Source of the DNA: [Clostridium] symbiosum | Lineage (GTDB): Bacteria; Bacillota; Clostridia; Lachnospirales; Lachnospiraceae | Length of the DNA stretch: 64,000 nucleotides | Direction: 5' to 3' | NCBI GenBank assembly: GCA_021769625.1 | Contig: JAETSN010000012.1 | Location: 1-64,000, forward strand | Part shown: piece after piece, positions 1 through 8,304 of the stretch | Position numbering within the stretch: position 1 is the stretch's first letter | Layout: the number at the start of each line of letters is the position of its first letter | Program-made: the position numbers and the translations under genes | Notes under the pieces: generated by a model | Database searches by the model: none | What the model was told of the DNA's origin: nothing | The model's input: only the letters and a program-made list of their open reading frames with translations

Positions 1-20
1 AGCAATTCTTTTGTGGTCAT
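1..20 (-). CDS. 5' end of a gene running off the left edge
   Basis: An ATG on the minus strand at 18-20 is preceded by a good ribosome binding site (GGGAGGG, spacing 6). Only the first codons (MTTKEL) lie in the window, so the product cannot be named. It follows the sugar operon in the same direction and could be another surface-glycan gene; that is inference from position only. Confidence 0.4.
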
Positions 21-78
21 GTTATTCCCTCCCTATATCGGGAATAGCTTAACATTTTTTAAGTCCCTTAAAATGGAC

Positions 79-213
79 TCAAATGATATAACGACCCACA
101 TGCTGACTAACACCATCAATAATCGCTTTTATATTATATTGCTTTTGAAGCGTTTCTTTATTCTTATTAAAAAATACACCTGCACCATATATTAAGATGT
201 CTTGTTTTTTCAT
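79..213 (-). pseudogene. Truncated N-terminal fragment of a Rossmann-like glycan gene
   Basis: A 44-codon frame starts at an ATG with a clear AGAGAGG ribosome binding site. It begins MKKQDILIYGAGVFF and continues to a typical AIIDG strand, the nucleotide-binding N-terminus also seen in the DUF1919 and DUF115-like proteins encoded at 1013-3121. The reading frame then stops, with no matching C-terminal domain downstream. I read it as the start of a gene whose rest was deleted, next to an IS200-type element. It could instead be a genuine small protein, but its similarity to a longer domain argues against this. Confidence 0.5.
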
Positions 214-285
214 TATTATAACCCCTCTCTTAACTTATTTTTAACAATATTAAGCCATCTAATTGCTACTACTATACAAGTCACG

Positions 286-400
286 AACCACCAGCCTCGC
301 TGGTGGTTTGATGTTGACCCTACTGGGTCAATATTACTTTTCCGCCTAAAGGCGGTCTGACAAACCAATGTCTGTTACTGGTAACCGCTTAAAAGCGGTT
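286..400. repeat. Cluster of four perfect hairpins at the transposase 3' side
   Basis: Four perfect stems follow each other: 286-308 (10 bp, loop CTC, arm AACCACCAGC), 314-331 (7 bp, arm TTGACCC), 342-355 (5 bp, arm CCGCC) and 383-400 (8 bp, arm AACCGCTT). The first resembles the right-end hairpin of IS200. The other three are more than a typical IS200 end carries. Confidence 0.75.
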
Positions 401-405
401 CTCTG

Positions 406-828
406 TTACTTCCCTGATTCACCTTCCATACGATCCCTTTCATATTGTTCCCCTATATACTTTTTGATCGTTTCTTCATTCACGTTACCTACCGTTTCAC
501 AATAGTAGCCTCTTGCCCAAAAGTGTCTATTATACTTCTCACGGTATTCTGGATGCCTGTCAAATATCATCAGCGCACTTTTCCCCTTAATTCTTCCTAT
601 AACTTTCGACACGCATAATTTCGGTGAGATTGAAACGTACATATGTACATGATCAGATAACGTGGCTGCCTTTATAATCTTCACCTCTTCCATCTTACAT
701 ACTTTGCCTAAAATTTCTCCCACTTCTCTACGCAATTCCCCAAACATCGCCTTTCTACGATATTTCGGAATAAATACTAGATGATACGTGCAATTATATC
801 TGCTATGTGCTAAACTTAAATCGTCCAT
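406..828 (-). CDS. tnpA: IS200/IS605-family Y1 transposase TnpA
   Basis: A 140-residue single-domain HUH transposase of normal IS200 length. The HxH metal motif is in DHVHMYV (about residues 59-65), and the catalytic tyrosine is most likely in KKYIGEQ near residue 124. The N-terminal YHLVFIPKYRR is the family signature. The family cuts and rejoins single-stranded DNA at hairpin-marked ends with a 5' phosphotyrosine. The gene appears intact. No TnpB gene is next to it, as is normal for IS200. The ATG at 826-828 lies close to the upstream hairpin, which in IS200 limits expression. Confidence 0.93.
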   Translation of the reverse strand: MDDLSLAHSRYNCTYHLVFIPKYRRKAMFGELRREVGEILGKVCKMEEVKIIKAATLSDHVHMYVSISPKLCVSKVIGRIKGKSALMIFDRHPEYREKYNRHFWARGYYCETVGNVNEETIKKYIGEQYERDRMEGESGK

Positions 829-934
829 TGAACACCTCCGTTGTATATGATGTGGTTTGCCAGACCTACATGTATTATACAGCGGAGTTCTTCATTTTTG
901 TACTCTGCTCACCACCTCCGGCATCTGTTAGTCT

Positions 935-951
935 CCCCAGCTCTGCTGGGG
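935..951. repeat. Upstream-end hairpin of the IS200 element
   Basis: Perfect 7-bp stem CCCCAGC with loop TCT. It sits upstream of tnpA, where IS200 left ends carry a hairpin that blocks read-through into the transposase. Confidence 0.6.
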
Positions 952-1012
952 GATTTATACTGTTTCATAAAAAAATTTTATATTCAAACTTTTTTACATA
1001 TTATTCCACTTT

Positions 1013-1939
1013 TTATTCTCTAAGAAAATCATTCTCACCGTTCAGCAGTTTTAAAATATCTACTGATTTTAATAACCATGTCAAATTCCTGCTATAATCA
1101 TGATATTTCATTGTATCTACACGTGATCCTGTTCGTACAAATTTCTCAAATCTTTTCAAATAGATTACCCCCCCTATTTGCGTATTTCCAGAATAAAAGC
1201 AGACTTTATTTTGTTTAACCTTATCAAATGCTTTTAAATAATCTTCCCCTCTTTCATCAGATGCATCAATTCCGAACTTAATAAAAAAGTTTTTAGAATT
1301 TATCCGTTTCAATCTTTTATTCCACAATATCTCTGCATCTTCAAAATAGAGAGAATGTACAAAATCTATATAAACTTTTTCTCTTCCATCACCTAAACTG
1401 CCAACAGGGCAAACATTTCCGCGAATGTCTCCTTCTCTTTCCATTTTTAAAGACTGTTCAAGATAATAACCCGGTCTTTGAATAAACCGTGCAAAAGAAT
1501 CCTTTTTCCAATAACAATTAATTAATGGAGAATAAAATTTCATACATAAATAATGATAAATATATCCTCCCCAACAATCATCTGCTAAAATTGTTATCCT
1601 TTTATTTTTTAACTCAACGTATCTATTAAAATCAAACAATGGCAATGTCAGCACAGAACCATTTATTATCCTCTCCTCTGCAATTCCGATTTCTACTGCC
1701 TCACTACTGATCTCTGTAAAATACAACGAACTCGTTATAATCAAATAGTCAAACTGCATTCCTACTAAATCTTCTTTTTGAATCACCATGAAACCATCGA
1801 ATGTTTTTCCGACAATATCCTGTGCTTTTGAAACCAATGCTATAATCTCTATATTTCCTTTGCTGATTTCAAAATTAATTTGATTTACTATCTTTTCATA
1901 TTCATTTCCAATTCCCCATATAATGCATTTGTATGCCAT
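1013..1939 (-). CDS. DUF1919-family glycan-cluster protein with N-terminal Rossmann-like domain
   Basis: A 308-residue protein starting at MAYKC, chosen because GGGGACT sits just upstream; an in-frame start 16 codons earlier has no ribosome binding site. Residues 1 to ~110 look like a nucleotide-binding domain (WGIGNE at 8-13). From ~115 on it matches the DUF1919 pattern, including DDCWGGYIYH near 120-129 and FYSPLIN after it. DUF1919 proteins occur in capsular and exopolysaccharide clusters; their reaction is not settled. It is the last intact gene of the legionaminate operon before the IS element, so a role in transferring or modifying the sugar is plausible. The DNA is AT-rich like its neighbours. 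Confidence 0.7.
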   Translation of the reverse strand: MAYKCIIWGIGNEYEKIVNQINFEISKGNIEIIALVSKAQDIVGKTFDGFMVIQKEDLVGMQFDYLIITSSLYFTEISSEAVEIGIAEERIINGSVLTLPLFDFNRYVELKNKRITILADDCWGGYIYHYLCMKFYSPLINCYWKKDSFARFIQRPGYYLEQSLKMEREGDIRGNVCPVGSLGDGREKVYIDFVHSLYFEDAEILWNKRLKRINSKNFFIKFGIDASDERGEDYLKAFDKVKQNKVCFYSGNTQIGGVIYLKRFEKFVRTGSRVDTMKYHDYSRNLTWLLKSVDILKLLNGENDFLRE

Positions 1940-1990
1940 ATCAGTCCCCACCCATTTTCCATACACACATAACCACCAACACACCAATAT

Positions 1991-3121
1991 CTAAAATAGT
2001 GTTTTAAAGTCTACTCTATCAAATATATCTAATTGTCCTCCGATTGTAGCATTATATATTTTTACACCCTTTTTTTCTGCTATTTTTTTAAGAACTTTAT
2101 ACTGCTCCCACAAATTATAAGTACACTGCACCTGATGACTATATGTATCATTCAGTTTCCCTGTCTCATCAGTCTCTTCACATGATCTTGAAATAATACT
2201 TTCTTCTTTATTATAAAAATGATCATATTGTAAAGCTACTAAAGTATCATGCTCTGTCCCCAACAAATATATTTCTTTAAATCCCATATATAGTGCTAAT
2301 TGCAAGCACAATATAGGAACTGACTGTATTGGCATGATTTTTTGACACAAATCTATCTCCTCATACAGCAAATTTGAAGGACCATATTGATAATAATTCA
2401 ACTCCTCTTGTTCAAATACATCTATTTTTTCTATTAACTCTTTTTCGTCAACCGAAAAAAAGTATTGAGCATTCCCCACATACTGTTTTAATTCTTTACA
2501 ATATGGCTCTTCCAAATCTTTTAGTGATTGTTCCCATTTGGCATTACAATAATAGGTAGGTTTTATTCTCTTAATATCTTTATGTAAATAAAAGCTATGC
2601 ACAGCCATAGTTATTTCATTTTCTAAAACTGTTAAATCCATGCTTCGAATAGAAGCTCCACAACATAATATAAAAAGCCGTTCTCCAGCATGAATGTTTT
2701 CAAATTTCTTATTTTTCATTAATACATGTTGAACCGATTGTGATGCCTGTAGTTTATGTTTTAATTGATGTTGATAAAAAGGCATTTCTTGTCCTAATCT
2801 ATTCAATTTAATAATAGTTCCTTTATATTGATACTTTTTAAACAATTCACTTTCAATCTCATCTTCACGAAAAAAAGAAGAAATTACCACCACCTCTACT
2901 TCTGACCATTTTACGTCATCTGGTATTACTAGTTCTCTTCCAAAAAAACTCATCCCTTCTTTTGCTTTATCTGCAATTTGAGCAACATCATAATGCAGAA
3001 TATCTGTATATTGGAAAAGTCTAACTGTATTCTCTGCCGCACCCCAAATGACAATATTTTTTTTGCCTTCTAGTTGATAAAGTGTTTTATTAATTCGCTC
3101 TATTTCTTCTTCTAAATACAT
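1991..3121 (-). CDS. DUF115/Maf-like protein, candidate nonulosonate transferase
   Basis: A 376-residue protein from an ATG preceded by GGAG at 8 nt; a TTG 12 codons earlier lacks such a site. The N-terminus has a Rossmann-like segment (IVIWGAAENTVRLF, about 23-36). The second half has FILCCGASIRSMDL (~149-163) and GFKEIYLLGTEHD (~280-292). This arrangement is like DUF115/motility accessory factor proteins, which transfer pseudaminic or legionaminic acids to flagellin, and like some sialyltransferase-like folds. It sits 27 bp after legG. I infer a transferase that uses the CMP-sugar made by this operon; the acceptor is unknown. Family membership is from motif memory, so function is tentative. 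Confidence 0.55.
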   Translation of the reverse strand: MYLEEEIERINKTLYQLEGKKNIVIWGAAENTVRLFQYTDILHYDVAQIADKAKEGMSFFGRELVIPDDVKWSEVEVVVISSFFREDEIESELFKKYQYKGTIIKLNRLGQEMPFYQHQLKHKLQASQSVQHVLMKNKKFENIHAGERLFILCCGASIRSMDLTVLENEITMAVHSFYLHKDIKRIKPTYYCNAKWEQSLKDLEEPYCKELKQYVGNAQYFFSVDEKELIEKIDVFEQEELNYYQYGPSNLLYEEIDLCQKIMPIQSVPILCLQLALYMGFKEIYLLGTEHDTLVALQYDHFYNKEESIISRSCEETDETGKLNDTYSHQVQCTYNLWEQYKVLKKIAEKKGVKIYNATIGGQLDIFDRVDFKTLF

Positions 3122-3184
3122 GTCTTTTTCTCCACACATCACTATTCTATCTACCAAAAAAGCTTTACTAAAAAATTTCTATTC

Positions 3185-4336
3185 TCATATTTTAAAATCT
3201 ACAAAATGCTTTTGAATTTCCGTATTCCAAAATTCTTGATTATCAATAATATCATAAAAACGCAATGTGCTTTTTCCATCACCAAACAAACATGTTTCTA
3301 TAGCATGAGTTTTTATATTTTTTATTGCATTTTGTATTTCTTCCTTATTTTCTTTCACATGAATAATATTCTTTGATGTTTCCTTGTGATATCTTCCATT
3401 TTGTCTTGTTCCAATATCTATAGCTGGCACTCCATATATCCCTGCCTCTCTAATACCTGCACTTGAATTGCCAATTATAAAATCCGCATATTTGAGTAAT
3501 GTAAGAAAAAACTCAAATCGAAGTGATGGGAACACTCTAAAGTTTTTATTTTTTCTTAGACGATCATATTCATGTAAAATTATTTCGGAACCCAAATCAT
3601 TATTCGGATAAATAACCATATAATTCCTATAGCTTTCTATTATGGCATCTACTATCTTCTGTATCTTATCACTTATCGAATCATACTCTGTAGTTACCGG
3701 ATGATACATTAAAATGCCGTATTTTTCAAACTCTATATCATATCGCTTTTTTGCATCTTGCAAATTTGGCAAATTTTTACTCATCATAATATCAATATCT
3801 GGTGAGCCTATAACATGTATTCTGGTTGTCTCTTCGCCAAGTTGTATCAAACGTTTTCTTGCTTCTTCAGTACACACAAAATGAATATGGGCAAATTTTG
3901 ATATTGCATGACGAATAGATTCATCTACTGTGCCTGATACTTCCCCACCTTCAATATGCCCAACCATAGTATTATGCAAGGCTCCTACTACTGCTCCAGC
4001 AAGAGCCTCCATTCTATCACCATGAACAACAATCATATCCGGCTCTATACTATCAATATACCCAGAAAAATATGATATAGTATTCCCAAGATTGACACTT
4101 GTATCAAAAAATTGTTTCAGCCCATATGCAATATGTATATTTGCATATCCATCTTTTATTATCTCCTCATATGTCGAGCCAAAATTTTTTGATAGATGCA
4201 TTCCACATACAAATACAAATACCTCAAACTTATCACTATCCTCCAACATCTGCATAAGTGGTTTTATTTTGCCATAATCAGCTCTAGTTCCCGTAATAAA
4301 CACAAGTTTCTTTTTGTTCCTAATATTATTCATCAT
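3185..4336 (-). CDS. legG: UDP-sugar 2-epimerase (hydrolysing), LegG/NeuC type
   Basis: A 383-residue NeuC/LegG-family protein. It opens with [11 protein letters not shown] (about 14-24), and [19 protein letters not shown] and GNSSAGIRE are typical of hydrolysing UDP-GlcNAc 2-epimerases. [10 protein letters not shown] and the [14 protein letters not shown] segment resemble Campylobacter LegG, which acts on UDP-N,N'-diacetylbacillosamine to release 2,4-diacetamido-2,4,6-trideoxymannose, the substrate of LegI. The ATG at 4336 overlaps the legI stop (ATGA), implying translational coupling; an upstream TTG frame exists but is less likely. The epimerase call is firm; the legionaminic rather than sialic substrate rests on the neighbouring LegI. 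Confidence 0.85.
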   Translation of the reverse strand: MMNNIRNKKKLVFITGTRADYGKIKPLMQMLEDSDKFEVFVFVCGMHLSKNFGSTYEEIIKDGYANIHIAYGLKQFFDTSVNLGNTISYFSGYIDSIEPDMIVVHGDRMEALAGAVVGALHNTMVGHIEGGEVSGTVDESIRHAISKFAHIHFVCTEEARKRLIQLGEETTRIHVIGSPDIDIMMSKNLPNLQDAKKRYDIEFEKYGILMYHPVTTEYDSISDKIQKIVDAIIESYRNYMVIYPNNDLGSEIILHEYDRLRKNKNFRVFPSLRFEFFLTLLKYADFIIGNSSAGIREAGIYGVPAIDIGTRQNGRYHKETSKNIIHVKENKEEIQNAIKNIKTHAIETCLFGDGKSTLRFYDIIDNQEFWNTEIQKHFVDFKI

Positions 4337-5373
4337 TCTACCATTTGCCAACAGATCTGAATATCGTTCCCAATATCCGTCATCGCCTTTCTTCCCAACA
4401 GCTCATCATATTGCCATGCAGGAATCTCACCTGTTCCAGGACGCTTTACCCATATATTGTCTTTTGTAAAACGTTCTCCCTTTGCGATTGGATTTATAGA
4501 AACAACTGAAGCAAATGCAAAGTCTTTTGTAACCTGCTCTTCTTCAGCAGCTCCTTTGCATCCTCCAAGCATTAATTTAATATCCTTAGCTGCTGCGATA
4601 AGCTGTTCGCATTCTCTTTCATCCATTGAACATATCACATCTGGCCCCTCCCGATCCTTTGTATCAGTAAAATGCCTTTCAACAATACTGGCCCCAAGCG
4701 CCATAGCAGCAATACATGCTGTATTTGTCAATGTGTGATCTGATAGTCCAATAGACACACCGGGAAATGCATCCATCATTTCTTGCATTGCCCCCAAACG
4801 TACAAGCCTTACAGGGGTTGGATACAAGTTTGTCGTATGAAGAAGAGCATATGGGACTCTGTATTCTTCCAAAATTTCAGTAGCTTTTTTAATCGTTGAT
4901 ATATCATTCATTCCCGTAGAAACAATCATTGGTTTTCCAAATGATGCAATATGTTTAATCAGCGGATAGTTATTAAGTTCGCCTGAACCAATCTTATATC
5001 CCAACACGCCAAATGACTCCAAACGATCTGCTGCCGCCCTCGAAAATGGAGTACTAAGAAAAACCATGCCTTTTTCTTCAACATACCTTTTTAGTTCATA
5101 CTCCTCCTCCTCGCTGAGCGCACACCTAGCCATAATATCATAAATAGAATCCGTACTATTTCCTGGAATGACCTTTTTTGCTGCATGCGACATCTCATCA
5201 GTAACCACATGTGTTTGATGTTTAATAATTTTTGCTCCTGCACGGTAAGCAGCATCTGCCATTAATTTTGCAATTGCAAGACTTCCCTCATGATTTATCC
5301 CAATCTCCGGAATGACAAGGGGTTCTTCATTATAACCAATCTTTATATTTCCAATTTCAAATCCAAACTTCAT
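4333..5373 (-). CDS. legI: N,N'-diacetyllegionaminate synthase LegI (NeuB family)
   Basis: A 346-residue NeuB-family synthase that condenses phosphoenolpyruvate with a 2,4-diacetamido hexose. The TIM-barrel domain starts with PEIGINHEG (~22-30) and carries KHQTHVV (51-57), STPFSR, STGMND and GLSDHT. A C-terminal SAF (antifreeze-like) domain starts near 285. The KHQTH signature and the following [14 protein letters not shown] stretch are those of legionaminate synthases; sialate synthases usually have KFQ. It starts 9 bp after the amidotransferase stop and overlaps legG, so the genes form one translational unit. Full length, no missing residue noted. Confidence 0.9.
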   Translation of the reverse strand: MKFGFEIGNIKIGYNEEPLVIPEIGINHEGSLAIAKLMADAAYRAGAKIIKHQTHVVTDEMSHAAKKVIPGNSTDSIYDIMARCALSEEEEYELKRYVEEKGMVFLSTPFSRAAADRLESFGVLGYKIGSGELNNYPLIKHIASFGKPMIVSTGMNDISTIKKATEILEEYRVPYALLHTTNLYPTPVRLVRLGAMQEMMDAFPGVSIGLSDHTLTNTACIAAMALGASIVERHFTDTKDREGPDVICSMDERECEQLIAAAKDIKLMLGGCKGAAEEEQVTKDFAFASVVSINPIAKGERFTKDNIWVKRPGTGEIPAWQYDELLGRKAMTDIGNDIQICWQMVE

Positions 5374-5382
5374 GCTTTTCCT

Positions 5383-6513
5383 CTACCAACAAGGGTTTCG
5401 CCTTTCCTCAATATATTCTTGTTTTAGTCTCCACTGCCCAAATTCATTCAATTCAAATAAATCTGTATTATAAAGTTTATCTAATGCATCATAAAACTCC
5501 TTAATAGACATATCTGTAAAGTTACAAAAGTCTTCTACTATCTTAGGATCTACATTATGATCTTTATCTTCCGCCAGCTTTACAGCTTGATCACGTGTAA
5601 GAAGCCCATATCTCACCCACCTCGCTGCATAATCAGTAGCATAAGCATGTCCATATTTCGGAAATTTCATCCATGCATTAAGAAGATACCCATAGCTATC
5701 GATCTGATTAAAATTCTCAATATGATTAGTGCGATCCCATTCATGCATTAAATCTTTAAATCCACGGCGCTTTGAAAATTCATAGTTCTTAATGCTGTTC
5801 CACTCAACAAAATAACTAAGATAAATCGGATCCAATTTATCCAAAACCTCTTTTGAAGGTGCTTCAAGATACACCAGTTCATCTTTTGGCACTCCCGCTT
5901 CTACAAGTTCATTCAAATCTATGTCTGGAGCCACTCCATTAAATATTTGCCCGCGCGCAGAATATGTTTCTTCATCATCAATCCCACCATATTCATACGA
6001 AACATTCTCACCATATACAAGCAACGGAATATTAAGTGCTGCCGCATAATATAATGGTACTGTATACAGAAGCCTATCCACATACCAAAGAGGCCTCCCA
6101 TATTTTTCAAACATATATCTGGAAATTATTTTTGCTGCCCTCCTGTTAGGCTTAAATGAAACAATATTGCATCCGAATGCCTCAGATATATTCTGCAAAT
6201 TATGCTTTCCCGCCTCAGTCATCGTAAAGAAATCCTCCACAGTAATAAGAAGTGGATTCATTCCCATAAGTTCTTTCATAACATGAACTTGGTAATGACT
6301 ATCTTTTCCACCTGAAACAGCAATAATACAGTCATACACCCCCCCATTTTTTCTACGATACTTATCGCACAGCACTTTTAACTCTTCAAAACGTGCATCC
6401 CAGTTGATGCTTTTCTTCTTCTCATGATTTTGGCATGCAATACACACCCCTTTGCTGTCAAAAGTAATATGTGGCCTCGTATCGGGCATTATGCACTTTG
6501 TACAAAACTTCAT
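5383..6513 (-). CDS. N-acetyl sugar amidotransferase (PseA/WbpG type)
   Basis: A 376-residue ATP-dependent amidotransferase. Two CxxC pairs (C4/C7 and C24/C27) form a zinc-binding N-terminus, and the PP-loop AVSGGKDS lies at 65-72. In this family an ammonia-dependent reaction converts an N-acetyl group of pseudaminic or legionaminic acid, or of a related sugar, to an acetamidino group. Family members often work with partner HisH/HisF-like subunits; none is seen in the window. Its place directly before legI suggests the product sugar is amidinated. The C-terminus ERRNPCW is intact. Confidence 0.85.
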   Translation of the reverse strand: MKFCTKCIMPDTRPHITFDSKGVCIACQNHEKKKSINWDARFEELKVLCDKYRRKNGGVYDCIIAVSGGKDSHYQVHVMKELMGMNPLLITVEDFFTMTEAGKHNLQNISEAFGCNIVSFKPNRRAAKIISRYMFEKYGRPLWYVDRLLYTVPLYYAAALNIPLLVYGENVSYEYGGIDDEETYSARGQIFNGVAPDIDLNELVEAGVPKDELVYLEAPSKEVLDKLDPIYLSYFVEWNSIKNYEFSKRRGFKDLMHEWDRTNHIENFNQIDSYGYLLNAWMKFPKYGHAYATDYAARWVRYGLLTRDQAVKLAEDKDHNVDPKIVEDFCNFTDMSIKEFYDALDKLYNTDLFELNEFGQWRLKQEYIEERRNPCW

Positions 6514-6596
6514 GCTAATTCCTCCTTAAATATTAATTAGATTCCTAAAATCCACCTTTGAACTACTAATTCCAAATGTCATAGTTATGTATTATA

Positions 6597-7259
6597 TTAT
6601 TGCTTAATTATGTAAGATGGTTTCAAATGTGAAAACGTATATCTTTTTAAACTATATTCTGGATGCGATTCTAAAAATTCATCCACCGCAATCGTTTCAC
6701 CTTCTACTACTCCATAATCATCAAACACAATCACTCCTCCCCTAACAACTTTATCAAACAAACTTTCCAATCCTTTTTTTGATGGCTCATATATATCACA
6801 ATCAATATGTAATAAAGCAATCCTTACATAAGGATTTTCTTGCAAATATTCATCTACAGTAGCTAATATATCCCCTTTAATCAATTCATAATTATTTATT
6901 CCTTTGGAATCGAGTATATTCTCAAGTTCTTTTTTACTCAGAAAATCTCCATTTGTCTCTTCATTCCATTCTTTAATGAACTGGTTATCTCCTTCTAATA
7001 CCCCCCCAGGAAATTTTCCAAATGCGTCAAATCCTATAATTTTTCTAGCATTCTCATTTTCAAGCAACTCTCTAAATGTTCCAAATTGAATAAATGAACT
7101 TCCTTTGAATACGCCAAGTTCAACTATTTCTCCAGGCACATTTAATATCTTTTTGTACAGTTCATAATGAGACAAGATATTTCCCATCCTGCAAATCGCT
7201 GATGTTAGCATAAAACCATTTTCATATTCATAAGCATCTTCTTTTTGATATCTAACCAT
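6597..7259 (-). CDS. TylF-like SAM-dependent O-methyltransferase
   Basis: A 219-residue class I methyltransferase. The SAM-binding loop is EIVELGVFKGSS (about 44-55), followed by IGFDAFGKFPGG, then HIDCDIYEPSK and GGVIVFDDYG, the metal-binding acidic pattern of macrocin/TylF-type sugar O-methyltransferases. The start at 7259 was chosen for the upstream AAGGACA; an in-frame ATG 22 codons earlier adds a hydrophobic stretch without a clear ribosome binding site. Similar genes occur in Campylobacter legionaminate/pseudaminate modification clusters. Likely methylates the sugar or a precursor; which hydroxyl cannot be told. Confidence 0.75.
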   Translation of the reverse strand: MVRYQKEDAYEYENGFMLTSAICRMGNILSHYELYKKILNVPGEIVELGVFKGSSFIQFGTFRELLENENARKIIGFDAFGKFPGGVLEGDNQFIKEWNEETNGDFLSKKELENILDSKGINNYELIKGDILATVDEYLQENPYVRIALLHIDCDIYEPSKKGLESLFDKVVRGGVIVFDDYGVVEGETIAVDEFLESHPEYSLKRYTFSHLKPSYIIKQ

Positions 7260-7409
7260 TGTTTGTCCTTGTATGATGTTTAGAAAAATAAAACACCATA
7301 ACATCCTTTCTATTTTTAATATCATGATTCAATGCAGCCCAGATGCTGTAAACATAACAGGGGGCATGAAATCTCCTAATTCTATCACCATGACCATTCC
7401 AGATATTGA

Positions 7410-8141
7410 CTACATCAATGACTGAATGTTTTCCATATTCTCTTTTTGTATATAATATTCTGCTAAGTATAAGTCTTTCATATCATCAATATCAACCGAA
7501 TGTGCCACACTCATAACATAACCAACCAAGTTATCATTAAAACTAGTATTCTGTGAAATCTCACTAATTCGATTAATATATATACATCCATTAACTTTAT
7601 AATAACTCTTCATATCCTGCCGCCTACATGTACTGTTTTCTCCAAGTAAAGACTCAACATTTCCATCTTCATCCATTGTTCTCATCAATAAAGGATGTTC
7701 ATTAACTGGAGATATCGAAACTAATCCTTTCATTCCTTTTGCAAAGAATTTTTCAATTGCCCGATCAATATCAACTGTTGTCCTCAACGGTTGTGTAGGC
7801 TGAAGAAGAACTAAAATGTCATAATGGTTTCCCATCTCATCAAGCGACTTTATTGCATGTAAAACTGCATCAATAGTCCTCGCCTGATCAGATGCTAATT
7901 CTGCTGGACGCATAAACGGAACACTTGCACCATATTTTTTTGAAATATTGGCAATTTCCTGACTATCAGTTGTAACAACAGTATCATCTATATACTTACT
8001 CTTCAAAGATGATAATATTGTATATGAAATAAGCGGGTCTCCATTTAAACTAATAATATTTTTATCCTTAATACCTTTACTGCCTCCCCTTGCCGGGATT
8101 AGGGCAAGAATTCTGTCGTTATTGTACATATTATTTACCAT
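7410..8141 (-). CDS. legF: CMP-legionaminate/sialate cytidylyltransferase (LegF/NeuA type)
   Basis: A 243-residue nucleotidyltransferase. LIPARGGSKGIKDKN (14-28) is the CTP-binding signature of CMP-nonulosonate synthetases. QPTQPLRT and the later DIDDMKDLYLAE (metal-binding Asp pair) complete the pattern. The enzyme activates the nonulosonic acid made by LegI as its CMP derivative. Neighbours indicate legionaminic rather than sialic acid. It is the first pathway enzyme of the operon, 163 bp after the large transferase gene. The ribosome binding site is weak, and a second ATG four codons later is possible. Confidence 0.88.
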   Translation of the reverse strand: MVNNMYNNDRILALIPARGGSKGIKDKNIISLNGDPLISYTILSSLKSKYIDDTVVTTDSQEIANISKKYGASVPFMRPAELASDQARTIDAVLHAIKSLDEMGNHYDILVLLQPTQPLRTTVDIDRAIEKFFAKGMKGLVSISPVNEHPLLMRTMDEDGNVESLLGENSTCRRQDMKSYYKVNGCIYINRISEISQNTSFNDNLVGYVMSVAHSVDIDDMKDLYLAEYYIQKENMENIQSLM

Positions 8142-8304
8142 TCACTTTTTCTATATTTAATAAACATTCACGAAATACCACAAGCCATATAAATATAACA
8201 TATGATTACCATAACCTTTGACAATAATATACGGAGAATGCCCTTTACTATTTCCTATTCATAATGTATTTCCAGCATTTTATATTTCTCTTTCTTTAAG
8301 TTCA

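Larger units (their letters stand above)
282..956 (-). mobile_element. IS200-type insertion sequence (IS200/IS605 family)
   Basis: The element holds a single Y1 transposase gene (406-828, minus) with hairpins on both sides: a 7-bp stem at 935-951 on the upstream side and a cluster of four hairpins at 286-400 on the downstream side. IS200 elements lack terminal inverted repeats and are recognised through such subterminal hairpins. The exact ends are not visible because these elements make no target duplication; the limits given are the outer edges of the hairpin-bearing sequence. Confidence 0.7.

Noticed and set aside
4333..5373. Sialic acid (Neu5Ac) synthase instead of legionaminate synthase
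   Set aside because: The KHQTH motif and the following segment fit LegI, and LegG-like, amidotransferase and methyltransferase neighbours agree with a legionaminic pathway.
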